The notes under the pieces are model-generated. The model saw nothing but the letters and a program-made list of their open reading frames with translations, did no database searches and had not been told where the DNA came from. This document shows, in pieces, positions 1-11,406 of a DNA stretch of 64,000 bases. The stretch is from Helicostylum pulchrum (Eukaryota; Mucoromycota; Mucoromycetes; Mucorales; Mucoraceae). The number at the start of each line of letters is the position of its first letter. Position 1 is the first letter of the stretch. The DNA lies in assembly GCA_025677825.1 (NCBI GenBank), contig JAIXMO010000034.1, positions 124,001 to 188,000 on the forward strand, read 5' to 3'. The position numbers were made by a program, and so were the translations under genes.

Positions 1-1436
1 ATTGTTTTGTAAAGGTGTACCGGTTAACAATAACTTGTGATCGACAGAGAATCCTTTCAAGATTTCGCCTACTTTGGATTGCTTGTTCTTTAATCGATGT
101 GCTTCATCAAATACAGCACATTTCCAAGGAATATCCTTTATATGAGGTGCACCGACTGAAGCCATCTCATAGGTTGTGATCAAGACATCAAACTTAAATC
201 GGTTAGGGATAGGTTTGCTTTGTACATCCTTGTAATAGAATTCAGTTTCAACGAGTAAGCTACGAGATAATACACTCCCACGATAATCAATAACGTTTAA
301 ATCAGTCCAAGCTCTAAAAGCTCTTTCCCAATGCGGAATAGCTAAAATAATTTTTAAAAATTAGCTTTTTGTGTGTGTGTGTTTTATAATACTTTACTTG
401 ATAATGGTGCGACAATTAAGAATGGGCCACGAACGTTAAGTTGATAGTATAAATCATTTAAAAAGGCAACAGATTGAACAGTTTTACCAAGACCCATTTC
501 ATCAGCTAAAATGCAAGAGCGATAATTATAATAACAAAATCGAATCCAGTTTAAACCTTCTAATTGATAACTACGTAATTCGTTACCAAACTTGTATTTA
601 ATACCAGAATTGTATTTGACGAAATGTGTGTAGTCAGGTCTCTTTGGTGGGTTAGGGAGTTTCTCTTGAGGGATAATACGATGTCTTTGAAATTCGTGAA
701 TTTTACTAGCATCCATCTATTTTGTTGTTAATATATATATATATGTATATATTTTTTTGTTTAATAAGAAACATGTTACTTACTTTTTGTACGTCATCTT
801 CACTTTCCCAAGTACTGGCATCATAAAACAACCCATTCCATTTAACCAAATAAAAGATACTTGGTTCACCCGTGATAGGATCAGCCAATTCACCTTCATC
901 AATAATTCTATCTACCTTGAGATACTCTTTATAATCTTCACCCTTTTGACCTTCACTATTCCATTTGATCAAGAACTTTTTAACGCGATGTTTACCCAAA
1001 TGCTCGGCCTCGATCTTTTCTTTAGGTAGCCATTCAACGTGATGGTAACTAGCATACTTGTATTTAACCAATAACTCTGCTTTTCTCGTGTTTGGATTGA
1101 TTCTGTAATCCAACATCTTTTCAAACGTTCTGGTGGCCATCGGGATCATGACAACAGGTACATCAGTTGGAGGTTGGTGTTGTTGTTGCTGATGATGCAC
1201 TTTTTTAGTAGTAGTGGTAGAAGTGGGATTAGATTCAAAATCACTATCATCTGAAGCGTCAGGCAATACTTCGTCTTCTTCATCATCATCATCAGCAAGA
1301 TCCTCTGGTTCATCATCAGTAGATTCATCATACTTTACTTTTCTCTTGGTGTTTCTACTGGATCTCTTTTGAGAAGAAGAAGATCGAGAAGAAGGGATTG
1401 GAGAGCGTTGTTGTTGCTGTTGAAATAAGATTTGTT

Positions 1437-1467
<31 letters not shown>

Positions 1468-2076
1468 TTGTTGTTGTTGTTGTTGAGGCGGACGATACTG
1501 ATGAGATTGAGATTGATGGAACTGATGTTGCTGTTGTTGTTGTTGATGGTGATGTTGTTGCTGCTGTATGTTTTGCTGCTGTTGCTTTTGACGATGTTGT
1601 AATTGTTGTTGCAAATGTAATTGTTGTTGCCTTTGAATTAACATTTGTTGCTGCAACTGTTGCTGGTGTTGATACTGTTGTTGTTGATGCATTGGAGCAA
1701 AGTTTTGTAACTGATTGGTCATATTATCATAAATCCTTGGTTGATGATTGGGTCCAGATATTGGGACCCCGTCATAGCTGCCCTGATAAGTTGAGGAAGT
1801 AGCTGTGTTGTTATTATTAGAGAAATTGAGTAAAGAGTTAAACTGTTGGGGTGGTGGAGGAGGAGGAGGTTGCGAAGTCTCTTGTGGTATAAAATGAGTT
1901 GGATATTGTGGGCTATTGTTGTAGAATCCGTTATTGCTGAATTCCGGTTGCGGATGAGTGTCTACAAATAACTGTTGATAATCAGTGAACAAATCTTGCT
2001 CATCAATAGATTGTTGTTGTTGTTGTCCGTATTGTTGTTGAGACAATGGAATACCTTGTCCTTGTTGATGCGACAT
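1..2076 (-). CDS. CHD-family chromatin remodeller (CHD6-9-like), 5' part
   Basis: N-terminal 651 residues of an ATP-dependent chromatin remodeller; the rest lies left of the window. Exons 2076-784, 716-398 and 341-1 (phases join). Order: a Gln/His-rich low-complexity region with long CAG/CAA runs, an acidic stretch, two chromodomains (about residues 318-430, ending [16 protein letters not shown]), then the SNF2 ATPase with ADEMGLGKT near residue 509 and DEAH near 618, and LLTGTPLQN at the window edge. Family knowledge: the [14 protein letters not shown] motif, the [14 protein letters not shown] block and an insert after it (FYYKD...FKF) resemble the CHD6-9/kismet subfamily more than CHD1. I chose the ATG that follows the T-rich leader; an upstream in-frame ATG would add only AT-rich UTR-like sequence. 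The nuclear role is inferred from the family. Confidence 0.82.
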
Positions 2077-2564
2077 GGAAACGCGTATTTTTTTGTGAAA
2101 AAAAAAGAGAGATGGTTGATTTCTTGAACCTTTTTTGTTTTTGAGTGTGTTTGTTTTTTTTTTAGTTCTAGTTTTTTTCAAAAAAAGAAAAAAAGACTAT
2201 TTTTTTTTTCTGTTAAATGTGTATCTTTTTTTTTTCTTTTTTTTTTGTGTGTATATCAAAAAGTATCTCTTTCTTTTTTGTATAACTTCTTTTTTCGCTT
2301 TAAAGAAAAGGAAAAAAGGGCTAGTTTAGTACAAAAAGGTCAGAAAGATCTCCTGCAAAAAAGAAAAAAAAAAAAAAAGGTCGTTTAAATGAAGAAACGT
2401 AACAAGAACGAACAACAACAAAAAAAAAAAATAACAAGAAGAAAAAAAAACCCCCTTTAGCCAATCATAACTGTCTTACAAAACGTTTCATATTTTTTAT
2501 TTTTTCTTGTGTGAAAAAAAGAAAAAAGTGTGTGTGTGGGAGGAGATAGATGGTAAAAAAAAAA
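2077..2564. promoter_or_regulatory. Intergenic: VMA1 3' region and CHD promoter
   Basis: This 488-bp gap lies between the VMA1 stop and the CHD-like start; both genes run leftward. It is almost entirely A and T runs (several of 8-16 nt) with one short GT repeat near 2529-2537. I see no gene and no clear TATA element. It must contain the VMA1 3' UTR and the CHD promoter. Confidence 0.4.
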
Positions 2565-4909
2565 TTAAGCTTCGAGATCATTGAACTTGGCTTCAATTTC
2601 CTTGTGAAGAGCACTGTACTTTTCACAAAGGACATCTTCGCCATCAGCAGGATCTTCAAACTTCATAGAAGATAACTTGTAAATAACATCACCCATTGAT
2701 TCACGAATCTTTGCCCAAGTAATTTGGTTGTTTGATTCAACAGCATGTGTAGCTTGATCATAGAAGCCAATCATATTACGCAACATCCAAGTTGTCTTGA
2801 AGAAAGGGCAATAACGATCATAGTTACTATAACCGTTTTGTTGAAGGAAATCATCCTTAATAATTTGAGCAACTTCCAAGGTAATCTTATCAGATTCATT
2901 TAAACCTGATTTACCAACGAGTTGAACAATTTCTGAAAGATTTTCTTCCATTTGAAGAATCTCCTTACACTTATCACGAAGATGAATATATTCAGGATCA
3001 TTCTTTTCATAATAAGGTTCCAAGACCTTCATGTACTTGGAGTAAGATAAATTCCAATTGACTGAAGGGAAATGTTTACGTTGAGCCAACTTCTTATCAA
3101 GACCCCAAAAGACTTGAACAATACCAAGTGTAGATGCAGTGACTGGATCAGAGAAATCACCACCGGGAGGGGAAACAGCTCCAACAACTGTAACACTACC
3201 TTCACGAGAAGGATTACCAAGACAAGTAGCTCTACCAGCACGTTCATAGAAAGAAGCAAGACGAGCACCAAGGTAAGCAGGATAACCGGAATCAGCAGGC
3301 ATTTCTGCGAGACGACCAGAAATTTCACGCAAGGCCTCAGCCCAACGAGAAGTAGAATCTGCCATCATGGCAACATTCTTACCCATATCACGGAAATATT
3401 CTGAAAGTGTAATACCAGTATAAATAGAAGCTTCACGAGCAGCAACAGGCATGTTGGAAGTATTGGCAACAAGAGTAGTACGCTTCATAATAGATTCCTT
3501 ACGGCCTTCAATATCAATAGAGAGTTCAGGGAAATCCATCAATACTTCAGCCATTTCATTACCACGTTCACCACCTAGCGTAAGATGTTAATAAAAAGGG
3601 AGAAAATACATATTCAGTTATAATAATGTACTTACAACCGACGTAGATAATAATATCAGAGTTGGAATACTTGGAAAGGGATTGAGAAATAACAGTTTTA
3701 CCACAACCGAAAGCACCAGGAATAGCAGTAGTTCCACCTTGGACACAAGGGAAAAGAGAATCCAAGACACGTTGACCAGTTAACAATGGGTAGTTAGCAG
3801 ACAACTTTTCAGCGACAGGACGAGGAGAACGAACAGGCCAGAGTTGTCTCATACAATGTTGAGTAGTTTCACCTTCAAATTCAGTTTCAAGCATAGTTTC
3901 TTCAATGTTGTATTGACCCTTGGGAGCAATATAGGTAATTGTACCACGACATTTAGGAGGCAACATAATGTTATGAAGAGTGACAAGTGAGTTCTCATAA
4001 ACTTTACCGTAGATATCACCACCAGTAATATGATCGCCAACACTAAAGTTAATTGGCTCAAATTCCCAACCAAAGTTCTTGTCCAAGGCAGGTGTAGAAA
4101 TACCACGAGGAATATAAATACTTTGAGATACTTCTTGAATAGACTATGTATGTATTATTATTAGTTAATGTTATTTTATTTTGTTTTTTTCTCTTTTACC
4201 TTAAGCGGACGTTGAATACCGTCATAAATGTTTGACATCAGACCTAAAAAAACAGATGTGCGTTAGAAGGAAAAAAAAAGAAAGATAATATAACGCGTAT
4301 TCTATTTACCAGGACCAAGTTCAACAGACAAAGGTTTACCAGATCTTAAGACGGGATCACCAACAGTTAAACCGCCTATTATTATTATGATGATGATTAT
4401 TTATTTGTTAGTAAAAAGAAAAACTTGAAACATGTAACAAAAAAAAAAAAAAAAAAAAAAGGGGAAAAAAAAAAGTTACCAGTTTCTTCGTAAACTTGAA
4501 TAGTTGTCTTGTCACCGTCAATACGAATAACTTCACCAACAAGTTCAGTATGGCCAACACGTACCTGTTAAAGAAGATAAGAGATTTAGTATATGGATAC
4601 GTTATAAATAAACAAACAAAAAAAACTTACCAACTCGTACATGGCAGAACCACGCATATTTTCAGCTACGACAACTGTAGATATAATATTTAATAAAATA
4701 AGCAAGATGAGGCTATACTAGTTTGTTCATCTGTTCTTACCAGGACCAGAAACGGAAAAGATGGAACCGAAATCAGACTCGCGTTCACAATCTCTGATTC
4801 TACGCATGTCTCTTTCAGCATTTTCGAGAGCTCCAGCCTTTTTTTTTTTTTATCCATGTTAGAATAAATGTATCTTTTTTAAAACGCCAAAAAAGCTATA
4901 ACTTACCAT
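2565..4909 (-). CDS. VMA1: V-type ATPase catalytic subunit A
   Basis: Catalytic A subunit of the vacuolar H+-ATPase V1 sector, which hydrolyses ATP to drive proton pumping. Eight exons: 4909-4907, 4837-4741, 4674-4631, 4564-4480, 4375-4310, 4243-4200, 4143-3636 and 3574-2565, totalling 618 aa, the usual intein-free size. The N-terminal beta-barrel part is followed by the Walker A loop GAFGCGKT, then [19 protein letters not shown] and [17 protein letters not shown] of the catalytic core. The first coding exon is the ATG alone, followed directly by GTAAGT; the next exon starts with GCTGGAGC, giving MAGALENAE. No intein interrupts the P-loop, the site used by the yeast VMA1 intein. The only other V-ATPase gene seen here is subunit e at 51.7-52.05 kb. 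Confidence 0.96.
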
Positions 4910-5729
4910 TTTATATAATTTTTATTTGTGTGTGTGTGTGTGTACGCTTTTATATCCTTTTTTTTGTTCTCTTTTTCTGTATTAAAAAAAGAGAGACCTT
5001 TATGTAAAAATATGTACTTCTTTAAGAAAAGAGTTCCGAGATTTAAGAAAGCAAAAAAAAAGAAAAAAGTTTAGTAAAAAAAAAAACCGTATCCCCTTTT
5101 TGATCAAGCTGTTTCGAAATCTGTCGATACATAGCGGAGTCGACAAAAGTAATATCCCATACGTCACCCCTCTCTTTTGATGCAATCAGTTGTTTATGTC
5201 CCTTTCTTTAGTAATGTATAGTAATAACTTTCGGTGGTATGGCGATATAAAATGCAAGTTTATGTACTTTCTTTTTTTTGTTCTTGACGTTTTTACGTGC
5301 AAGGAGATATCCTTAAAAAAGGGGCGAAAGGATTTTAACGCGGAGATTGCCCGGTGAGATCATATGTATGGTCTACACATACAAACACAAGAAAAAAGCC
5401 TGATCACAACTAAAACAGTAAATCACTTGTTATCTGTCGTTACAGCGCGTTACTTTTTTCCTGTACTTCATTTGCAAATAAGCCACGGTTTAAAAAAAAA
5501 TCCAGCATAAAGATCCAGCGTATATTTATGATTTTCAGTTTCAGTATGCGTAACACTGGTGGCCTTTTCTTAAGTATAGTTTATTGACTCTACGCTAAAT
5601 CAACTTCTCTTTCAAAAAAAATCTTATTGGCTGTTTCAATTTACAATCTTGGTATTTCAAACGCGCTTTGAAACGAAACCCCTCTCTCTCTTTTTTATCT
5701 TTTTTCTCTTACTGCAAAAAAATAAAAAT
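4910..5729. promoter_or_regulatory. Divergent promoter region VMA1 / PTPA
   Basis: This 820-bp gap separates the head-to-head VMA1 (left) and PTPA (right) start codons. It contains a GT microsatellite at about 4926-4943, poly-T tracts, and a pyrimidine-rich leader just before the PTPA ATG. I found no conserved ORF or RNA gene. Shared promoter use is inference from geometry. Confidence 0.4.
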
Positions 5730-6652
5730 ATGGAGTACGTCCAACCCTCTAAGCGTATCGTTTCAAAGGAAGATCTAGACGAGTTTTTAGTATCTGATGT
5801 ATATAAAGAATATGTGGCGTATATTGAACGTTTAAATGATTCTGTCAAAAACATGAAGATTGATTCTGATGTTGAAGTTTCCAAGGTAAAATTCGTCCTT
5901 TTTTCTTTTGGCGTGCAGAATCAAACAAAAAGTTATTAAAAACGTATATCTTTTTAGAACGTTCAACAAATTCTCGACATTTTAGATACTTTGTTACGTT
6001 GGGTCAATGAGATTCCTCCTGTTGAAAACTCAAAGTCTCGGTTTGGTAACCCTGCTTTCCGTACGTTTTATGAAAAAGTGAAAGAAGTAAGTAGTAAAAC
6101 ACCAGAAGCTCTTTGTATGTGTGTCTTAAATTTGGTATTTTAGTCTGTGCCGGAATTATTTAAAGATCTTGTGCCTGAAGAAGCTATTAAAGAAGTAGGA
6201 AAGTATTTCTATGAAAGTTTTGGAAACGACAAACGTATTGATTATGGAACTGGGCATGAAGCTAATTTTATGGCTTGGTTGTAAGTATATCACTTTTTTT
6301 TTAAAAAAAAGAGAAAGGGAAACATCATATTTAACATGCTGTAGACTTTGTCTAGAAAAGTTAAAGGTGATTAATGAAAATGATGATAAGGCAATTATAT
6401 TACGTGTGTTTGTAAAGTAAGTGATTAAAAAAAAAAAGTAGTCAATAAAAAAAAAAACTTAAGTGGTGGTGACTCTAGATATATCAAGTTGATGAGACAA
6501 CTTCAATTTGATTACTGGCTTGAACCTGCTGGATCGCATGGTGTTTGGGGTCTTGACGATTACCATTTCTTACCTTTTCTTTTTGGAGCTGCGCAACTAC
6601 TAAGTAAGTACTACAACAAAAAAGATAAAAAAAAAAGATAAAAACTGTTTAT

Positions 6653-6688
<36 letters not shown>

Positions 6689-7152
6689 AAGATCATAAAC
6701 ATATCAAACCAAAGGCAATTCATGATAGTGATATAGTGGAACAATTCTCTGATTCATACATGTATTTAGCGTGTATCCATTTTATCAATACAGTAAAGAC
6801 AACAGCTTCCTTACGCTGGCATTCACCCATGTTGGATGATATCTCTGCTTGCAAGACTTGGATTAAAGTAAATGAAGGAATGGTTAAAATGTATAAAGCA
6901 GAAGTATTGGCAAAGTTACCAATTATGCAACATTTTATGTTTGGAAGTCTTATTCATTTTGAAGGTGGGCATGACCAAACAGAGGAAATGGAAGATGATT
7001 GTGGACACATTCATGAAAATAAAAAACCAGCTGAAGAAGGTGCTGTATTTGCCTTGGGCCAAGAATACCCTGATTGTTGCGGTATTCCTGTACCAAGTGC
7101 GATTGCTGCTGCTGCTTTAAAATCAAAGCCTCGTCCTCTTCCGTTTGATTAA
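5730..7152 (+). CDS. PTPA: Serine/threonine phosphatase 2A activator (PTPA/RRD)
   Basis: Peptidyl-prolyl isomerase-type activator of PP2A-like phosphatases. Six exons: 5730-5885, 5958-6086, 6144-6280, 6345-6416, 6479-6603 and 6692-7152, 359 aa. Family blocks visible include [50 protein letters not shown] and the C-terminal [12 protein letters not shown]. Intron 5 carries a (CT)n run at about 6659-6684. The ATG lies right after an A-rich leader and begins [15 protein letters not shown], a normal family start. Whether it is the RRD1 or the RRD2 paralogue cannot be decided here. It converges on the gene ending at 7199, leaving 46 bp. Confidence 0.93.
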
Positions 7153-7198
7153 AAAAATAAATATCCCTTTTTTATTTATATATCATATTTATTTACAA

Positions 7199-8391
7199 CT
7201 AAAGCTTGAGACTGCAAGAACAGATTTTACGAGTGTGGACACTTCTTATAGCAGCTGCAATAAGTCTGGCTAATTCAGCAAATGCTTCTTTTACTTCAGT
7301 TGTTACATCGATCCAATAGCCTGCTGTTAAAGGACTTTGAGCTAATTCATTTGTTGCATTTTCCCAGACTTGAGCAATAACAGACTTTAATTTAAGGGTA
7401 ACAACTTCAATGTTTTCAAAGTAGAGTAATTCAGCGTGGATGGTATCAGCGGTATGTTTTCTTAATGCTTCAGAAGTTGTCTCATCAGCATCAGCAAGTT
7501 CATGGGTCAATGTTTCCATATTGGTTTCAATAGTGTAGGCCAAGTGATGAAGACCAAAGACGACCTTTTCGAATAATTCGTTACGAATGTATTTAGTTTG
7601 ACTAATAGCGTCTTCACGCATACTTTCAAGGGGTATACGAAGTTCGCCAGCCAAAGTTGCAATAGTGTTAAATTGGTTATTAGCTTCATTTGTAATGATC
7701 AAGAACTCCTGATTGTTTCCTTCGATATATTTATGAATATCCTTGTTTAAAGTAGCAAACCCAGTAGATAAAAACGCAGGGTCCATTAATTCTTTATCAG
7801 TGGAAACAGCAACAAATTCCAACATGGAGTCAAGTAAAGATTCCAAATCGTCAATGGAATTAACCGCATAGTGAAAATAATAGTTATAATGGCAAGTTTT
7901 TGTCCACCCGATCATCTCATCTCGAAGTGCAACGTACCGTGGACGTGAGACAAGAAGAGAAGAACGTACAGTCCTAGCAATATTTCGTCGACGCGTGATG
8001 GGGTCTTGTTTCCAGAGAGAAGGAGGGTACACCCAAGTAGGTAAATATCTCTTGAGAAAAAAGATAATATCCATGATCGTGTATTTGGTAGTAGGTCTGC
8101 TATTATTATTGGACTTTAATTCGGATCTAGCTTCGCTAACGGCTCCTTTAACTCGGTTACTTTGTGCAGTCCATTTTTGTTGAAAGCATTCAAGGCTTAA
8201 TAATGATTGGCTTTGAAGTACTGGCTCGGTGTCTTTGTTGTACTGTGCTTGCACGCACAACTATTTTTTTTTAAAACAAAAACAAAAAACCTGTGTGTCA
8301 ATAAATGAAGTATACATTTATACATAATAATAATAAAAAAGTGTTTACTTACGCAAAGGAAAAGAGGTGTTAACCAAAGTAATGATTTCAT
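7199..8391 (-). CDS. Predicted secreted protein of unknown function
   Basis: I do not recognise this 366-aa protein. Two exons: 8391-8353 (MKSLLWLTPLFLC) and 8260-7199. The first exon plus LCVQAQ form a signal-peptide-like start (basic residue, hydrophobic core, small residues before the presumed cut). The mature part is largely helical and polar and contains a Trp/Pro-rich motif, PTWVYPPSLWK, followed by a basic stretch ITRRRNIARTVRSS. The C-terminal half, with Thr/Glu/Leu-rich heptad-like segments, may form coiled coils. Cys residues are few (CFQQ, TCHYN, CSCS at the C terminus). The splice is in phase 0 with a GTAAGT donor. Export is an inference from the signal peptide; no enzymatic motif is seen. 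Confidence 0.7.
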
Positions 8392-8980
8392 ATTTTTTGT
8401 AGAGAATAAAGAGAGAAAAATAAAACCTGAAACGAAGGACCTTTATTTTTATATTGGTCTGAAACCGTCACAGATAGAATATTTAGTCTGGCTTGTGTAA
8501 CTAGCAGTTGATTTGAAAGATCTTCGCCTCAGTCATAGTCATTTCACCGCTTCATATTTTGGAAGGAGTGCAATGAATGTCACGTAAGATTATATGTATG
8601 TGAGTGATGTGTTTAGAGTTTGACACCTTCAAAATAAAGAGCGTGCATCTATGTTTACTCTAAAATATTCAAGGCGCTAGATAGGTCAATTTAAAATGCC
8701 AGATATAACGCGCCAAAAAAAAAGACCTTTTGGTAATGGTATATTGACAGCAGCTAATACAGATACCCAAAAAATAACAATAACCGTTTTTGAGAGTAGT
8801 CCGCCAACACGTTAATGAAGTGTTACTACAATATCAATGCTCGACTTCGGTGTTTAAAGAAATGGATTAATTTCATAGGTCACAATATAAAATACAACTT
8901 ACAACGTGTTGAAAGGGGAAAGCATTAAATTATTTCTCTTTTTTTCTTTTTTTTTTAATATACATTTAAAGATAAAAAAA
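8392..8980. promoter_or_regulatory. Divergent promoter region, secreted orphan / STT3
   Basis: This 589-bp head-to-head gap is AT-rich, with T runs immediately upstream of the STT3 ATG. No ORF, RNA gene or repeat was recognised. Confidence 0.35.
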
Positions 8981-11311
8981 ATGGCAAAGCTGGATGTCAG
9001 CAGCCAAAAGATACTTTTGAAAAGAAGTATTCTCGGTTTAATTGCAATTGTAGCGTTTTCGTCACGTCTATTCAGTATTATTCGATATGAGTCTATTATT
9101 CACGAGTTTGACCCATGGTACTAGCGCATATAATATATTTCATTTTAGTATAAATTGACTCATTCCATCATCTTTGTATAGGTTTAACTATCGTGCCACC
9201 CGAATGTTGGTACAAGATGGCTTCTTTGAATTTTGGAACTGGTTTGATGACCGGTCTTGGTATCCTTTAGGACGCGTTGTAGGTGGAACTATCTATCCAG
9301 GTTTAATGGTTACAGCTGCCATCATTCACAACGTATTTCATTTTTTTAACTTTCCTGTTGATATTCGAAACATTTGCGTATTGTTGGCTCCCATGTTCTC
9401 TGGTTTAACCGCATTCGCCACTTACCTTTTAACAAAGGAGTTAAAGGACAGCTCTGCTGGTTTGTTAGCTGCTGTCTTTATGGGTATCGCTCCTGGTTAT
9501 ATCTCTCGTTCTGTTGCTGGTTCTTATGATAATGAAGCTATTGCCATTTTCTTATTAATGTTCACCTTCTATCTTTGGATTAAGGCATTAAAGTTAGGTT
9601 CTTCTCTTTGGGCTTCAGCTGCTGCATTCTTTTATTTCTATATGGTCGCTGCTTGGGGTGGTTATGTATTTATTATCAACATTATCCCACTTCACGTATT
9701 TGTATTGATGTTGATGGGTAGATTTAGTAGCAGAGTATACGTTTCTTATTCTACATTTTATATTTTGGGTACATTGATGTCAATGCAAATTCCTTTTGTT
9801 GGCTTTCAACCTACTCGTACCTCTGAACATATGGCTGCTTTAGGCGTATTTGGTCTCTGTCAAATCATGGGTTTTGTAAACTTGTTACGTAGTCATCTTC
9901 AACAAAAGCAATTCCAAGTTGTTCTCAAGGCATTTGTCGGTATCACTTTTACTTTAGGTGCTATTGCTTTGGTTGCTTTAACTTTATCTGGTTATGTTGC
10001 TCCTTGGACTGGTAGATTCTATTCTCTTTGGGATACTGGTTATGCCAAAATTCATATCCCCATTATCGCTTCCGTTTCTGAGCATCAACCTACTGCCTGG
10101 CCCATGTTCTTCTTTGATTTACAGATGCTTATCTTTATCTTCCCCGTCGGTATTTATCTCTGTTTCCAAAAGTTACATGATGAACACGTCTTTGTTATTG
10201 TCTACGCTGTCTTTGCTTCTTATTTCGCTGGTGTTATGGTTCGTCTTATGTTGACTTTAACTCCTGTTGTTTGTATCTGTGGTGGTATGGCTATCTCTAC
10301 TTTATTAGATACTTACCTTGACTTTAATGGTACTGAGCAAGTTCGCAAGACTGTTACTTCTACTACTGCTACCACTATTGAAACTGTTGCTGAAGAAAAG
10401 ACCAAAAAGTCTTCAAGCAACAAAAAGGAAAAGAAGGAAAAGAAGGTTACTACTATTGGTAATGATACTCGTTTAATGGTTGTTGGTGTCTTTCTTTCTT
10501 CTTGTTTATGTTTGTCTGGCATTGTACTTGGGTTACCTCTAACGCTTACTCTTCTCCTTCCGTTGTATTGGCTTCTCGTAACCCTGATGGATCTCAACGT
10601 ATCATTGATGATTTCAGAGAGGCTTATTACTGGTTGCGTAAGAACACTGACGAAGAGGCCAAGATTATGTCTTGGTGGGATTATGGTTATCAAATTGCTG
10701 GTTTCTCTAACCGTACCACACTTGTTGATAACAATACTTGGAACAACACACATATTGCCACTGTAGGCCGTGCCATGTCTACCAACGAAGCTGATTCGTA
10801 TGAAATCATGAAGAAGCATGATGTTACCTACGTACTTGTTATCTTTGGTGGACTTTTGGGTTACTCTGGTGATGATATTAACAAATTCCTTTGGATGATT
10901 CGTATTGCACAAGGTATCTGGCCTGATAAAATTAAAGAATCAGATTTCTTTACATCTACTGGAGAATATCGTGTAGATGATCAAGCTTCTACTGCCATGA
11001 AAGAGTCTTTAATGTACAAGATGAGTTATTATCGTTTCAATGAAATGTTTGGCGGACGTCAACCTTTTGATCGTGTACGTAATCAACCTCTTCCTGCAAA
11101 GGGTCCAGAGTTATCCGTTTTAGATGAAGCTTTCACTTCTGAAAATTGGATCGTTAGAATTTACAAGGTAAAGGATTATGATAAGCTCGGTAGAGATCAT
11201 AGTGAGGCGATGGCTTTTGAGGCTGGTAACAAAAAAGTAAAGGCCAAGACGAATAAAAAGAGTTCAGATCGTAGAAAGCGTTCAGCTGCATCTTATGATG
11301 ATTTGGATTAA
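8981..11311 (+). CDS. STT3: Oligosaccharyltransferase catalytic subunit STT3 (one frame break)
   Basis: Catalytic subunit of the ER oligosaccharyltransferase, which moves the lipid-linked glycan onto Asn-X-Ser/Thr sites. Exons 8981-9117 and 9182-11311; the donor GTACTA is unusual. The N-terminal [15 protein letters not shown] loop carries the DPW acidic motif. About eleven hydrophobic segments follow, then a Lys-rich loop, then the lumenal domain with [20 protein letters not shown] and the signature [12 protein letters not shown]. The reading frame changes between 10466 and about 10508, inside a TM-coding C/T-rich tract. The summed exons (2,267 nt) are one base short of 756 codons. No AG acceptor lies in that interval and the downstream frame has a TGA at 10463, so an intron cannot explain it. 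Expected length would be about 755 aa. Confidence 0.93.
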
Positions 11312-11406
11312 AATAACAACATCTTTTTTTTTTACATTATCATTAACGTTGTAAAACAAATAAAAAAAAATAAACAAATTATATACACAACTAAAAAAAA
11401 GTTATT

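Noticed and set aside
1398..1802. 134-aa Val/Ala-rich plus-strand ORF
   Set aside because: Antisense reading of the poly-Gln CAG/CAA repeats of the CHD gene.
3568..4086. Possible VMA1 intein at the P-loop
   Set aside because: [12 protein letters not shown] is uninterrupted and the summed exons give the intein-free length of 618 aa.
10488..10508. Programmed -1 frameshift in STT3
   Set aside because: No X XXY YYZ slippery site in the correct frame and no stop-proximal pseudoknot seen; a missing base is simpler.
10313..10912. 199-aa minus ORF
   Set aside because: Antisense to the conserved lumenal domain of STT3; no motifs.
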